The notes under the pieces: generated by a model
Seen by the model: the letters and a program-made list of their open reading frames with translations, nothing else
What the model was told of the DNA's origin: nothing
Database searches by the model: none
Position numbers and translations under genes: made by a program
DNA from: Symsagittifera roscoffensis
Taxonomy: Eukaryota > Xenacoelomorpha > Acoela > Convolutidae
NCBI RefSeq assembly: GCF_963678635.1
Contig: NC_087071.1
Coordinates: 4,851,624-4,915,623 of the forward strand
Reading direction: 5' to 3'
Length of the DNA: 64,000 nt
Part shown: piece by piece, positions 47,382-59,964 of the stretch
Layout: every line of letters begins with the position of its first letter
Numbering within the stretch: the first letter of the stretch is position 1

Positions 47382-50300
47382 TATATTGAAATGAGGTTTC
47401 CAATTCTGTAAAATGTGACATGGTTTTTCCATTTAAAAGAATTTCTATTGAGCTTCTTTTGTCTAACAAAAGTCTTTTTTTTTCAAACAGTTTTGATTTT
47501 GCCAGAAGTAGAAAAAAATTATGATAAGTGTTCTGTGATAGCGACTTTTGGTCAAATCGGTTAACAATTTTTTTAACCATTTTTCCAGATTGTTTTTTTT
47601 TGTGTACAATATTACTAAATATTATTTTGCTCGGATTAGTAAAAAAACATCACAATTTACGTCACAGCTTTCAAAAACAGTCGGAATATTAATCCGTTGG
47701 GAATGACAGTTGAAAATTGAGTCAGAACTCTGTGAGACTCAATTTGGAAGTCGCTGTAAAATTTTAGTCTTTAATGTCAGCTAGGTCTCCTGCATCGAAC
47801 ACGAGTAAACAATTAAAAACAACAAGCGTTTGACGTTATAAAGCTGTCTTGCTGCTGAATTGCTTTTATACTTCAAAAAAAATTAGAAGACAGTTATGAA
47901 AGCAGAAACTTAGAGGGTTGAAGAAATAAGGAACACTTTAAGCGGAAAAAAATCAATTTCTAAATCATTACTTACGAAAATTAGTGATTATAAAAAGAGT
48001 AAAACTCAATGAAAGTTTTCAGTTAACGAACTTAAGAGTTGCTTATGAAAATTTTTTCTAACAGAGAATTTACGTTTTCAGAGAAAAAACAAAAACATTT
48101 AAAAAGTGAAAATCAAATTTGCAATTTTTTTTTTTCGTTCTTTATAATTTTTTAAGGCAAAACGTCTTACTTTTTCGTGATTTTTAAATGTGAACTAAAA
48201 AAATGGTTTGATTTCGTCTTAAAACACTTTCAAAACTTGAACTGATGTGCATCAACGTGCTCAACAGTTGGTCTATTCGACATAATTGAATTATTTTGAT
48301 ATTTACCCTTTGAAGCTAATTTCAATGGCTTCCTGCTGGCCAAAACATATTTTCATTTCTGATATTATATTTATCTATTTTTTTTGCTTCTTGCGTTTAT
48401 CTTCTTCGTCATAACTGAATATTCAATTTTTTGGATATGAAAAAAATATGAAAAATTGAATCTGGAAGTTTTTTTTTTAGAAATTCAACCAATTTTTATG
48501 TATAGTTGGTTAAATTCTGCCTTCGAATTTTTTGAAAAAACTCTGAATCGCAGAGTTGATTATTTTTAGACACAGTAAGCAAAACTTAAAATCTTAAGAG
48601 TTTGTCAATAATTAAATCAGTTTAGTTATAATTAAATCCTAAGAATTTGTTAATAATTAAATCAATTTAACTATAATTGAGTTTTGAGTTATCGAATTTA
48701 AGCATTCTGTTTTTAAAATAGCTATTTTGAGAGAACTTGGGGATTTGACACTCTCTTTTTAAAAAATCTTCTTTCTGAGACTATATACTATATACGCATT
48801 TTCTACAAGGGCTGCCATTTAGCAAGCAGTTTTAGATTTGATGCTTTAAAGATATCTAACTAACGTTTGTTTTGCTTATCTCGGCTACAACTACAATTTA
48901 CAAGAGAGATATAGCGCCCATGAATCATGTTTGTTTCAACTGCTTTCGAAGAAAGTGACAAAGTATTTGATATTGGAGCAGTTTTTTCTCCAGACCACCT
49001 TTGATTTTCTACGAGCCATTTTTTCAAAATCTGAAAGTTTGGTTTTCCTGAGCTCAAAATTGAAAAGATATTTTACCTCTGATTTTTTTGATTAAGTTGT
49101 GGGGCTGTAAAGTTTGCCGATTTGGCTATCCTGGAACAATTTATGGCAATTTATTTTGTGTTGATCACGCGTAAGCTGCACTTTAATCCGGTTGTTTTTC
49201 GATTTTTTGTATTGTTCATCATTTTCTTTGTTTAGTTTGGTTTAGTTTAGTTTGAAAAATTTCATCAATTCAGGAATTAATTCAAGATTTTCAATGTTAT
49301 TAATCCGACTTTCAAAAAGATATTAAAAATACCATGCTTTAGTTTGAAACATTGTATCAATTAATTTTCAATCCACACAACAGACAAAAAGAGAAATATG
49401 GGTTTTTATAAAAGATTTTCAAGCTTTCGGGAACTATGCCATTTAGGAAGTTACCGTTTTCTCTAATATTCCGGGCTCAAAATTTTCTTTGTCTCAAAAT
49501 ACAAAACAAAAATGATTGAACTTAAAAATTGAGTAGGTTGTAGGTAAAAAAGACTTATTGCGAATTTATCAAATCTCTTGGCAAAAATATATTGTGATAT
49601 AGTCTAGTGTTTTTATTAATTTTTATGATTTCAATTGAATTATAATCAATAATAACGGATTTCTTGTTTACGGAATAATTGATTATAGTAACAAAATAAT
49701 CAAGTTCTAAGTCTAGATTTGCAAAGAAAAGATAATGACAAAAAAGACAAAAGTTTTCAATTACCATCAACTAGCATCCTTTAATTTTGCGTGCGGGACG
49801 CAAGCAGAGAAAAAATGAAAACTATTTGAATTTTATATTTTACGGATAATTCAAAGTGTTTTTTTTGGATCTGTGCAAATACAGATTCAACGTTTAACTT
49901 TTGGAAAAAATGCTTTTTCAGAATAAACATCCAACAAAAAAGAAATTTTGACATCTGACATTATTGTTTGAAAAGACTTACTACTTTACAATCAGTTTCT
50001 TTTTTTTAGAAGAGTAATTGTTTTTTTTTTGGTTCAATTAATTACTTCAACTGACTAGGTTTGTAAAGCCCTAGTTTTCAATTTAAAAATGATGTTTTAG
50101 GTTAATATACACATAACGATAATCAATAGCAGTAAGTCACATTTTCTAAAACTTGAGCATCAGTTTATTTATTCATTGTTAACTTAACTTCTTAGTTTTG
50201 TCTTTTTCAACGATCTTGAAAAAGATGAAAAAACTGCTCTCGATTTTCTTTCTTGCAGACAAAATTGTTTTTTTTTTCAATTTAGAATTATTTACATAGT

Positions 50301-53130
50301 CTGAATGATTTTGATGCCCTGGAAATAAAAAATGGAAGAACACTGCTATTAAAGTAATACGGGTTCAAACATTTGGAACAATTAATTCACGCATGATTTC
50401 CATTTTTGCATTTAACGCTTGCCCTAGGCGGCAAATTATTCTGGTTCAAAAAACATTCCGAGCCCAAATGATAAAAGCTAATTTGTGTTGGAAATTGCTT
50501 GAGAACTTTGAAAAATAATAAATTTTTTGGAACGTTTTTTTAACATTTTGTATTATAAAAAGTTATCATTTTTGTGCGCTAAAGTTTTTGTTTATGGATT
50601 ATTGTTTTTAAAATTTAAATTATTTTTTTGTGAGATATAAGATTTTTTGTAGTCAAAAAAGAAAAGTTTTTGCAATAAACCAATTCCGTCTTCCCCAAAA
50701 AATATATATTATAAAAGAGAATTTATGCCATTTTAAATGACAATTTTGACATGCTTATGAATCGGTAAGCACCATCTGGTCAAAATATGTTTTCAACATT
50801 GATTAAGAACTATCAAAAATGACTACCTCTTGTCAGCTAAGCTTATAAAAACGGTCACTTTGAACTTTATACAAACAAAATATGGCCTAGAGCTAGCTCT
50901 ATTTCAATTTACTTAAAACAAAAATATATATTCTCCAGATTGAAATTAAAAGGACTTTTTAGAGTTTTTTCAGACTTTTTTCTCATAACCCCGAGACTTT
51001 TCAAAATCAAAAAAAGTTATTTTTGGTAATTTTTGTTGTTTTCATTTTCATTTTCTTAGCATAGTGTATTAGCATACTCAAGTCGTTTAGTTCGTCATTT
51101 AGGTTAGTACTAGAATTTACTCAATTGATAAATGCATAGGTAATTCACCACTGTCAAAATCATAACAGCACCATATAAAAAAACTAATCCGCCGCGCTAT
51201 AAGAATTTCAATATATAAAATTTCTTTGAGCAGCACAGTGATAGCCATTTTTTATAAATTCTGTTGTTTGAAAAAAGTCGTATGGAGATTTTTTTGAAGA
51301 GTTATTACTTTTTTTGCATGACTGCCTTTTGCCATTATACCATATAGAAAATAATATTGCTGTTATTTCTAGCCATTTTTGTTTTTATGTTGTTGTTTTT
51401 GGTGCCTTTTTAAAACTCAATGCAACAAGTTTCTACTTGAAAAAAAAATCCGATTAGAAAAAAATAAATTAGCTGAGTAATTTGTAAACAAAAACTCTTT
51501 TCACAGAATTATTTGTTTAAGATTGCGTAAAAACCATTTAAAGTGACTATTAAAAGGCTCTTTACTTCTATCAAACACTTTTTTGTGAAGCCCGTTGTTA
51601 AAAACCTTCTAGAATTGTATAACTCGCAACATTTTCGAAAAAGGATCTTTTTGAAATACAGGAACTCTTTTTCTCGAGATTATGGATTATAAGAAAACAG
51701 CTCAGCACCAATTTAGAAAGCGAAATTACTTGCTTTAATAAATATTGTTGTTTTAAACTGTTTTGAAAACAAGTTTGAGCGGTTTGAAATCCTAAGCATA
51801 AACTTGTGCCAAGAAAACCGTGTTTATAAATAACTAACAGTTTCTTGAAGGAATTCGATACCCATTTCTCCAAAGTCAGAATTACCAAGTTTCAGCCTAT
51901 TCAATAATTTCTTGAGTTTCAGTCAATTATTTGATTTATTTGTTTTGATGTCGTAAATTTCCTAAGTTTCCGGAAATTTCTTCCCAATTTAATTTCCTGA
52001 TTGCAACAATGCACCTGAAATTGAACGATCAATTTTGTCAGTTGAAGAATTCGCGTAATTTTTGAGCGCACATTTTTTTTTTATTTCATTTACAGTAAAT
52101 TTTTATATAATGCACTTGTTTTCTAAACGCCAGTTTATCTTCCTTTGATAAAATTACCTTTTTGAAGATTATTTCACGAAAAAAAAGAAGCTTTCCCGGA
52201 AAAATAACGCTGAAATTATATCTTGTTTTTCCCTCGCTTATTTACATAAGAACGCCATTAAGATAAGCGACCCCCTTCGAATTTTTCAGGAGGCGGGTTT
52301 GAACAATCGTTTGTCCACGAAATTCGATTACTGTTTTCAATTTAGCTGATTGCCATTACTATAGCTCGTCTGGAAGTTTGTACAATTACGCTAATTCAAA
52401 TGGGAGTTTCCATCATTTTTACAACTTTTTGCTTGTAAATTTGGTCCAGGCTATTAAAAGCAGTACTTGTTTTTATAACCGGATCATGATTTGTATTTCC
52501 ATAAATTTCACGCTCTGCAAATTACACCAGGGAAATCTCTTGGAATAAAAATTCATACCAATATAACGTTCGCCATAAAGTCGCGGGAATTAACGCTGTT
52601 GTTTTTCCTTTTTATTCGTTTTTACGGGTGCGGACTTTGAATTTTGATTCGACTATAAAAAATTTTCCCGGTGAATTTAAAAATTACTGGCAGAGTTTAA
52701 GTCTTCTGGGAGAAAAACGGTATTCAAGTTATCGACAAAGTTCACACCTCCATAATTTTGCTTTTCCATCATTCCTTTGTTCACTTTTATTCACTCTAAT
52801 TTCATTTTTTCAACCCTTCAAAATTTGATCACGTCAGCACCGAACAGTCAAATCAATTTAACTCCCAAATTTGGTCCCCCCAAATTTCTTAATTGCTGGT
52901 AGTTTTACCCAAAGGGCAAAAAAGCGCTCAAATACCTTTCCGCCAGGAGCTCTGTCAACTAAATTTCGTCATCCTGCTCATAATTTTACTGATAAAGTCA
53001 TAACTTTTATTTTTTAAGTTGACATCTGCAAAGTTTTATTTGCCAATCAATCCAACTTTTCACTTTAATTTTCTTTTTACTTTGTTACTGTCAGTCTCGT
53101 CACGGATAAAAGCATTAAATTATAACCAAA
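47382..53130. other. No gene seen
   Basis: Intronic AT-rich DNA. From about 52200 composition is less extreme and may include the promoter and 5' UTR of exon 1B, but I see no TATA box and no exon boundary that I trust. Confidence 0.4.
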
Positions 53131-53136
53131 GTTTGA

Positions 53137-53180
53137 CCGCTTCGAGCAAATAAACCGCTTTGAGCAAATAAACCTCTTTG
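53137..53180 (+). repeat. 18 bp tandem repeat, 2.5 copies, upstream of exon 1B
   Basis: CCGCTTCGAGCAAATAAA and CCGCTTTGAGCAAATAAA are adjacent, then CCTCTTTGA. The array ends 136 bp before the 1B ATG, so it could lie in the promoter or 5' UTR. Confidence 0.8.
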
Positions 53181-53315
53181 AAATATTTAAGTCTTCACAA
53201 ATATATCTGTCTGAATTTACCTGTTCAAAAAAAATTTGCAGAAAAAAAATATTAGAAAAAAAATTTCCGTTGTGACCAAAATTTTATAAAATTGTCAGAT
53301 TTTGTGAAATTCGAA

Positions 53316-53413
53316 ATGGCATCAGGGAGTCACAACCACCATCAGAGTTCCTCCGCAAGAGGGCGGACCAAACAGAACAAGTACGACGTCGCCAACTCGT
53401 CTGTCATCCGAGA
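53316..53413 (+). CDS. Candidate alternative first coding exon 1B of the EF-hand gene
   Basis: ATG in context CGAAATGG opens 32 codons plus GA before donor CCGAGA|gtaagt at 53414. The exon is a clear island of GC-richer, coding-like sequence. The peptide begins MASGSHNHHQSSS, then ARGRTKQNK, then YDVANSSVIR: His/Ser-rich then basic. The phase-2 end GA joins the A at 62765 to make Glu, continuing into VNHKDYG, exactly as for exon 1A. The two tails share only low complexity and positive charge; they are not obviously homologous. The intron would be 9.35 kb. Frame, donor and phase are seen. Its use as a first exon is inferred from the in-frame ATG and from the absence of a convincing acceptor that would make it internal. 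Confidence 0.65.
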
Positions 53414-53795
53414 GTAAGTGTGTTATGTCAAAAAATAAAACAGTAAATATTTGAGGCACAAGTGTCATACAAGGAAGGATCTTTGTAAAAACCAACTGTG
53501 ACAGGCGGATCCCAACTATTCCAATTCAAAGCAAGTAAAGCAACTAAGTTTATCATTTTGCGCCAATTGATCGTTTTTAAGATTTTAATTTTTGTATTAT
53601 TATTTTGTCTCATTTATGCTAACTTACTCGATGCTTTAAGTTACATCACTGAAAAATTAAAATCAAAAACGATGAAGTACTGTGTTTTCATTCGGGAGAA
53701 CCCTGTTTGTTTTTTGGGACCCCTCTTTTTAAATTGCACGAAGTTTGATAGAGTGATCACACAAAGACTTCCGTACCCAGTAAATTTTCTAAATC

Positions 53796-54431
53796 AGATC
53801 TGAAATAATCTTTTTTAGATCTAGATTTCAGATCTGAAATGGGTTGTGAAATGTTTAATTAACACTTGGAGACTCAAATTATCGTTTTTTTAGATTTAAT
53901 TTCAGATCTGAAAATGTTTTTCTTGCTTATTTCCGGTCTGAAAAAATCTACTTCAGATCTAATTTCAGATCTGAAAAATCAATGATCCTGACACAATTTT
54001 TCCTATTTTTGATTTTTTTGTATTTGTTAGCTTCTGCTAGCTACTAGCAGGTACTCAGCAAAGTTAAAGTTGGAGACTGTCAAAATATGTTTCCCCAAGC
54101 ATCAAAACTTTTTAATACAGTTGAACAAGATATTTAGTTCCAAAGAAAATTTTTGTGAAATTATTGGTAAGTTGTTTTTACTGGTAGATATTCTAAACAT
54201 AATTGTGTATTCCAAAAACATCAAAAAAACTCAACTTTTGTGCTCGAAATGCAAAAATTATCATTTAACAAAAGATTTCCCAGATCTGATTTCAGAGATG
54301 AAATTTTGTTTTTCAAGCTAATTTCAGATCTGAAACTTTGTTTCTCAGATCCAAATTTCAGATCTGAGTTTTGTAAATTCTTATGAAGATCTGAAAGTAA
54401 ACTGATGTAAGAAATAAAGAATTACAGATCT
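53796..54431. repeat. Array of AGATCT palindromes (TTTCAGATCTGAAA core)
   Basis: The 14 bp perfect palindrome TTTCAGATCTGAAA occurs exactly at 53826, 53900, 53963 and 54322. AGATCT itself occurs 11 times: 53796, 53817, 53830, 53904, 53955, 53967, 54282, 54326, 54360, 54387 and 54426. Chance would give a small fraction of one. The spacing is irregular and the sequence between is unrelated, so it is not a simple tandem duplication. It starts 0.38 kb into the intron after exon 1B. Confidence 0.9.
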
Positions 54432-54439
54432 TGCACAGA

Positions 54440-57400
54440 AAATCCGCTGGGTGCGGGTTACACTGATTATAAGTCTTACAGCAATTAATTAAATCAATAG
54501 AGAAACTGTTTGATCGTTTTCAAGTCTTTTCTTAAATTTTAATTAGGCGGCTTTATTTGCATTAGCCAGTTCCATAGTTTCTTTGACATCATCGAAGCAA
54601 GGAAACAAAAAGTTTTCAGTATATGATTAAATAACCTGTTAATTTCTGGGCACTTATCTGCTACACGTGTATAAAAGTAGCTAAATAGATAAACAAGGAT
54701 TTAACAGATTTCCTTTTATGATTTCTCTTCAAAAGTTTGACACTTTAAGACAAAAAAAAGAACAATTCATGGCAATTTCTAACTTCGACATATTAACAAA
54801 AACCAGTAAGTTTCAAGTTGCGGCAGAACAGCAATCTTAGTAAAACGCTGAACAGCTCGTATGTTCAGATCAACTCATTAAAATCCCATGAACTATCTGT
54901 TTTGTTTCTGTTATCTTTTATTTATTGTATTTATCAGAAGAGCATATACGATTTCTTAATAAAAATTAGAATTTTTTTGAATGTTTCTACATCAAAAAAG
55001 TGACTATTTGTTTGTGCTTGGATTTGAATTTTTTTCAGACGAATAATGACTGTTTAATTTTTTGTTGCGGCAAACGTTTTTATACCATCAGGAAGATTGT
55101 AATGTTCTTAGTTCTGAGCAAAAAATATTATTTTAGTTATTACAAGTAAAACAATCATAAAAAAGCTATTGATGATACCTAAAGGGGCTTTAAACAATTC
55201 AGGGTTTATGCTAAGATGAGCCACTAGTCTTCTATTCACGCTTGTTTGGTTTCAATTTTTGACAAAATACGTCAGCGTTTCTTCATCGACTTATTTTATT
55301 ACAGAAAATAAATCAACTGGTAAACTAAAAACTAAAACAGTATATACTATTAGGTTTTTGATTCTCTAGATTTATGAGTAAGTATCATCGTATCAGCCAT
55401 TAGTCAACCCTATCAAAAATCAAGTTGAATTGAAACGGTTGCTAAAAATCTTTGGTTGCTAAAAAAACGGTTGTTAAAAAAGTTAGCAAAACAGATGGGT
55501 TAAAAAAATTAACTGGAATCTGCATCTTACAATTATCACTGATAAATTAGGCTAATCAGAAAAACACCTTAAATATTAAATATGGAAAATTACACATGCC
55601 ATACAGTTTTTATGAGTTTTCTAAAATAATTATGGAAAAGTTAGTGTTGATTTTTAAAGAGAAACTCATTTTGATATGATATTTTGATTTGAATTGACTA
55701 GAGTGGTTTTTTAAAACATGCAATTGATATATTTAATTTTTAGTGAACAAAGTATTTTTCAATTAATTAGGTCTTGTTTATTAAGGAAGTCTGAAGCTTT
55801 GTTCACACTGGCTTGTAACTTCTCGCGATCGATTTTTGAGTTTTTCAAGTTCAAATTAAATTCAATTGCTAAAACGAAGACAAATTTTGCGTTCTTTTTA
55901 AAAAACGGAAAAAAAACGTGAATGACATTCAAGATCAATAGTGGAGTCAATAATTAGTTTTCGATTCAATTTCTTTTATTTGGAATAGTCTAATGAAAAA
56001 ATTCTTTAAAAAGGATTTGAGTAGTAATTTTTTCTCCAAAATTTGGTGATGTAAAATTTTTTCATCAAAAAACTATTGTTTTAGCGGCCTGATTCTTGAC
56101 ATTTTGAACTGTCTGTTCCCTTAGGTTGAAACTTCAAATGTTGAAGCTGCAATGTGTATGATTAATTTTTTTTTTCAAATAGTTTCTTCAGTCGTTTCTT
56201 CTAAAAATCAATAACTCAGACTGCAGACTGTTATAACTAGCTTAAAGTTGAAGTTTTTAAAATTTGACGTGACAGTTTTGCTTGGTCAGATAGTTTTTAT
56301 AGAAACATAGATACCCCTATGAAAAAAAATCTCCTTTATCAGAAAATTTTTTAAGAGTAAAAAGCGGCAGAAATAATTTGCAAATCCTTCCAAACATTTT
56401 TTGGAATTGCATGAAACTCGTATAGAAAATATGTTTTTATAGACTCCATGGGTGGAATATGTGACAAGCATTTTTAGACTAAGGTGATTGATTGATTTAT
56501 CCGAATAATTGAAAAAAAATTACCGAACTTTTTGGAAACGGATCACCATTAAATTGTTAAATTGCACGCATTGTTCAAGCAACGCATCGGCCCTGTGTTC
56601 AATTTCAATCAGCGATTTTAATTTCAAAACGAGTTTTTCTGTTCTGTTTTTCAATTTTTTGAAAACTATGGAATTGGGTGGAATAAATCAACCCGCAATT
56701 CAGGGCAATCGTTGCATACTTATACAAACGTGTTTTATAGCCATAAGGGTTATTTCGAAATGCAAAACAAAGGAATGAATTCGGTGTTTTTTATTGTTAT
56801 TTCCGACCACTAAAAATGGGGAATACTTTGCAAAATGTGTTTCTAAAATTGAGCATCAAAAACGTGTTTGAGAGGGTTATATCGTATTCAAATCAGCGTA
56901 AAAGTTATAATGCAAAATTGCTCGAGTTTGCTTTTTTCAGGATTTCGCAATCGTAATTTTGTTAGTTCGAATTTAATTTTTATATGCCGATTACTTGAAA
57001 AAATTAAAAATTCTCCACCTGTCTTTAATATATATTTAGAAACTCCAAATGTTTTTCAGTTGATTGAAAATAAACAACTCGAGCGCTGAACAAAATCAGA
57101 ATCAGCCGAGGTTTATATAATTGTTAGAAAATGATTGTGCTCAAACAGCTAAGTGATATCGACCGGTTCATTTTTGCAGTTGTTTACGTTCTGAGCTGAG
57201 ACACTTTTGATAAATTTTACGATCACGGAAGAACCCAATTCATGTTTGTTATGTCTGATTGAAAGTTATAAACTTCAATTTGATCAGTTTTAGGCATAAT
57301 TTCGACTTCAGTTCGACCGTGTTTAGTCAGCGAATTTCTTATCTCGACTTGAACAGTAAAAATAAAAGCTAATTTTTCATGAAAAAGTGTTGTTTTAAGT

Positions 57401-58610
57401 AAATTGAGTAATCAAAGTATTGGAGTTTATACCAGATTTGTTTCAGATATCTAATAGTAGCTTTACAATTTTCAGTTCTTTTTTCCATATTTTATGCTCT
57501 GAGCGAGAGATGACCTTTCAACCTTCAATTTCATCAGTTTTTTTTGGTTCGTGTTCACATTCAGTTTTCAACAGCGCTTTTTGTAAATTAAAGAGATGAA
57601 ATATAATGTCCCAAGGCTAGCTATTTGATCTTTTATTTCTAAGTTCAACCACATTTAAGCTTAAATGTGATCTGATTTTCTTCTAATTTCAACTAAATTT
57701 CATCTTTGTGTAAAATTTGCTAAAAAATGTTGCGATTTGAATTGCGCGCTTACATTTGGATGACCTTTTTCTGTCAATTAGCAATCGGCGGAATTCCTTA
57801 TATAAAACCAAATTCGACGTAAAAATATGTCAGACAACAAGGAAGATAAAACCACGTGATCTAGCTGTTTGATTATTATCAGAACTGAGATTGAAATTTA
57901 GTTCTATTTTGGCAAGGACACTGAAAAAAATCATCTCAGAATGTTTTAGTTCAAAAACTGAACGTATGCTATTTAATTGAAAATTATAGATGCTTTACTC
58001 GTATAAAAGACATAACCATACAATCACTCCATCAGTAAGATATTGTTTTGCTTTGATCTAAATTGCTCGGCCCTGATAAGCTCTGAAATGGTAAAGTAAG
58101 TTTAACAAAAATCGTAAATTGTAAAATAAAAAATGCAGATTGATTGCTGCTTGTATCTATTTTGACGTCACTACGAAAAAAAAATTCAGCAAAGCATTCA
58201 GCGCAGTTTAATTTTTTTTGCTAACTTCTAGAAAAAGATCTTAGTACTTAAAACTCTAGCAGCCCTTTTTGCTTTCAGTTTCAATATTCCTGATTGTATA
58301 TATTAACAAAGTAAAGTAACTGTGATTCAAACAAGTCTACTTCCTGATAATTAGTTTGAGTATTAACAGTTTTAACAAAAAAATTTAATTTTAACAATTG
58401 CAATGAATTTCAAAGCAATGACAACAACAAGTGTAATTAACAAATAGCATTAGAAGCGGAAGTTGAAAAATTATTGATAAGAAAATGGATATGGTTTATC
58501 TTGAATGATTGTTGCTGTACGTTGAATAACTGATAATGCTTGCCGATGCTGCGATCGAGACATGTTTGATTTGAAATACAGGTTCTGAAACTAAACTCGA
58601 AATTAAAAAA
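54440..58610. other. No gene seen
   Basis: AT-rich intronic DNA. The 56.5-57.1 kb stretch is somewhat less AT-rich and has two overlapping plus frames, but no start-donor or acceptor-donor pair around a conserved motif. Confidence 0.4.
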
Positions 58611-58615
58611 TAGGA

Positions 58616-58815
58616 CATTACGATGCTAAAATGTGCATAGGTAGGCGCACATTTTCGTGTCCGCAGGTCTCTGCAGGAGACAATATGACTTTAAATATGT
58701 CAAAATTTTGTCGAAGCAATCAAAGAAATTGACAGAACGAAAATAGAGCGAAGGGATTGTCCTGGTTGCAGAATCTACCAAAAAATCACAAACTCGACAA
58801 ATTGGCCTCGTAATG
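58616..58815 (+). mobile_element. MITE family 2, copy 3 (200 bp)
   Basis: Left end CATTACGATGCTAAAATGTG; right end ACAAATTGGCCTCGTAATG. The interior keeps GGTAGGCGCACATTTTCG and a TGTCAAAATTTTGTCGAAGC block matching the 6.6 kb copy. It is more diverged than copy 1. Confidence 0.7.
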
Positions 58816-59415
58816 GAAATTGTTCTTGAAATTGGAATTCAGGAAAATATCTAGTGATTTTAAAGATAAGTTTGCTGATACTAACAAACAAGAATGTTGA
58901 AATAAAACGCAAGATAATATGATACATTTTTTTTACAACTCCATATGTGTCGAAATGTAATTTAAAACTTTTCATAAGGGCTTCTTCCGCCTAAACAACA
59001 TAGACGACCAGCACATTTTGATCAATTTTTTTAAATCAATTTTCAATGTAGTGTTTGGAAACGTTATGATTAATCAAAACGAACAGAAAATGTTTTAAGC
59101 CTGGTTTATCCAAAAAAATTGTCATGGAGATATCAAAAATTTAAACCAATTTTCTTAGAAATTTGCTCAGGAGTATTGTTAATCAATTGCTTATCTTTCT
59201 TTAAAACCCAAAAATGGCCAAAAATCGATTTTTAGGTATAGTGGTAGCAGCTGATGGGTGACCAATCGGCTTGCATAATATTGATAGCTTTTTCTATGAA
59301 ATACAAAACAACAATATTATTGCGTTCAAATTGAAAAATTGGGTTTCTGATAAAATAAAAGTGAGCTATTAAGAAATTAGGAAATTAACTAGCAAATGAA
59401 CTTCCTTGTCACATA

Positions 59416-59545
59416 AATTAGGATCAGTCATACCCCGACTTGTGATAACTCGAGCAGATGGCCCGAGTTTTTGCAAGTCGGACCAGTCATGATAGGATCA
59501 GTCAAATTAGGATCAATCATGCCCGACTTGTAATAACTAGAGCTG
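59416..59545. repeat. ~42 bp direct repeat with a CCGACTTG/CAAGTCGG hairpin
   Basis: AAATTAGGATCAGTCATACC… (59416) and AAATTAGGATCAATCATGCC… (59504) share …CGACTTGTnATAACTnGAGC. In the first unit CCGACTTG (59435-59442) and ACTCG (59448-59452) pair with CGAGT (59464-59468) and CAAGTCGG (59474-59481), a 13-pair two-part stem. Confidence 0.7.
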
Positions 59546-59682
59546 TAGAAGTCCAAAAAATAGATTTTTTTAATACGTTGTTGACTGATGTTGTTTCATC
59601 AGTCAAAATTTAGCAGAATCTTTTTGTCACCAAAGTTTTCCAGAAAAAAAACAATTTTGAGAAAATCTATTGTTTTTGCATA

Positions 59683-59964
59683 CAGGAGCTGACGTATACA
59701 TTTATCGGGGGGGGGGGGAGTATTTTCCAAAAAAATATCAAAAAATTTAGTGAAGCTTCTTAGGTGGATCTTATGGAGTTTTCGAGCTCTTTTAACGCCG
59801 TTTTTGGGCATTTGTTGGAAAGTTTTAGCTGAAAACTTTGCTTTTGTTACACGCGTTTCCCTTTAAAATTAATAAATTTTGATGCCGATGGCGCGTTTAA
59901 AAAATTTTAGGGTCAATCGGGTAGTGAGGGCGTCGAATCACTGAGGGGTGATGACTGCAACCTG
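59683..59964 (+). mobile_element. hAT-like MITE, family 3, decayed copy
   Basis: A 13-base G-run near the left end, then sequence collinear with the other copies: GAGCTCTTTTAACGCC, GGCATTTGTTGGAAA, a TTACACGCGTTTCCCTTTAAA block in place of GGCGCGCGCTCCCCCTCAAA, GGCGCGTTTAAAAAATTTTA, and GTCGAATCACTGAGG. Ends are approximate and no target duplication is visible. Confidence 0.55.

Noticed and set aside
47097-47580. Minus frames of 111 and 83 codons
   Set aside because: They lie largely across the hAT-like MITE copy and its edge; the sister MITE copies do not keep them open.
56509-57089. Two overlapping plus frames in a less AT-rich stretch
   Set aside because: No ATG or splice pair gives a coherent product and no motif is recognised.
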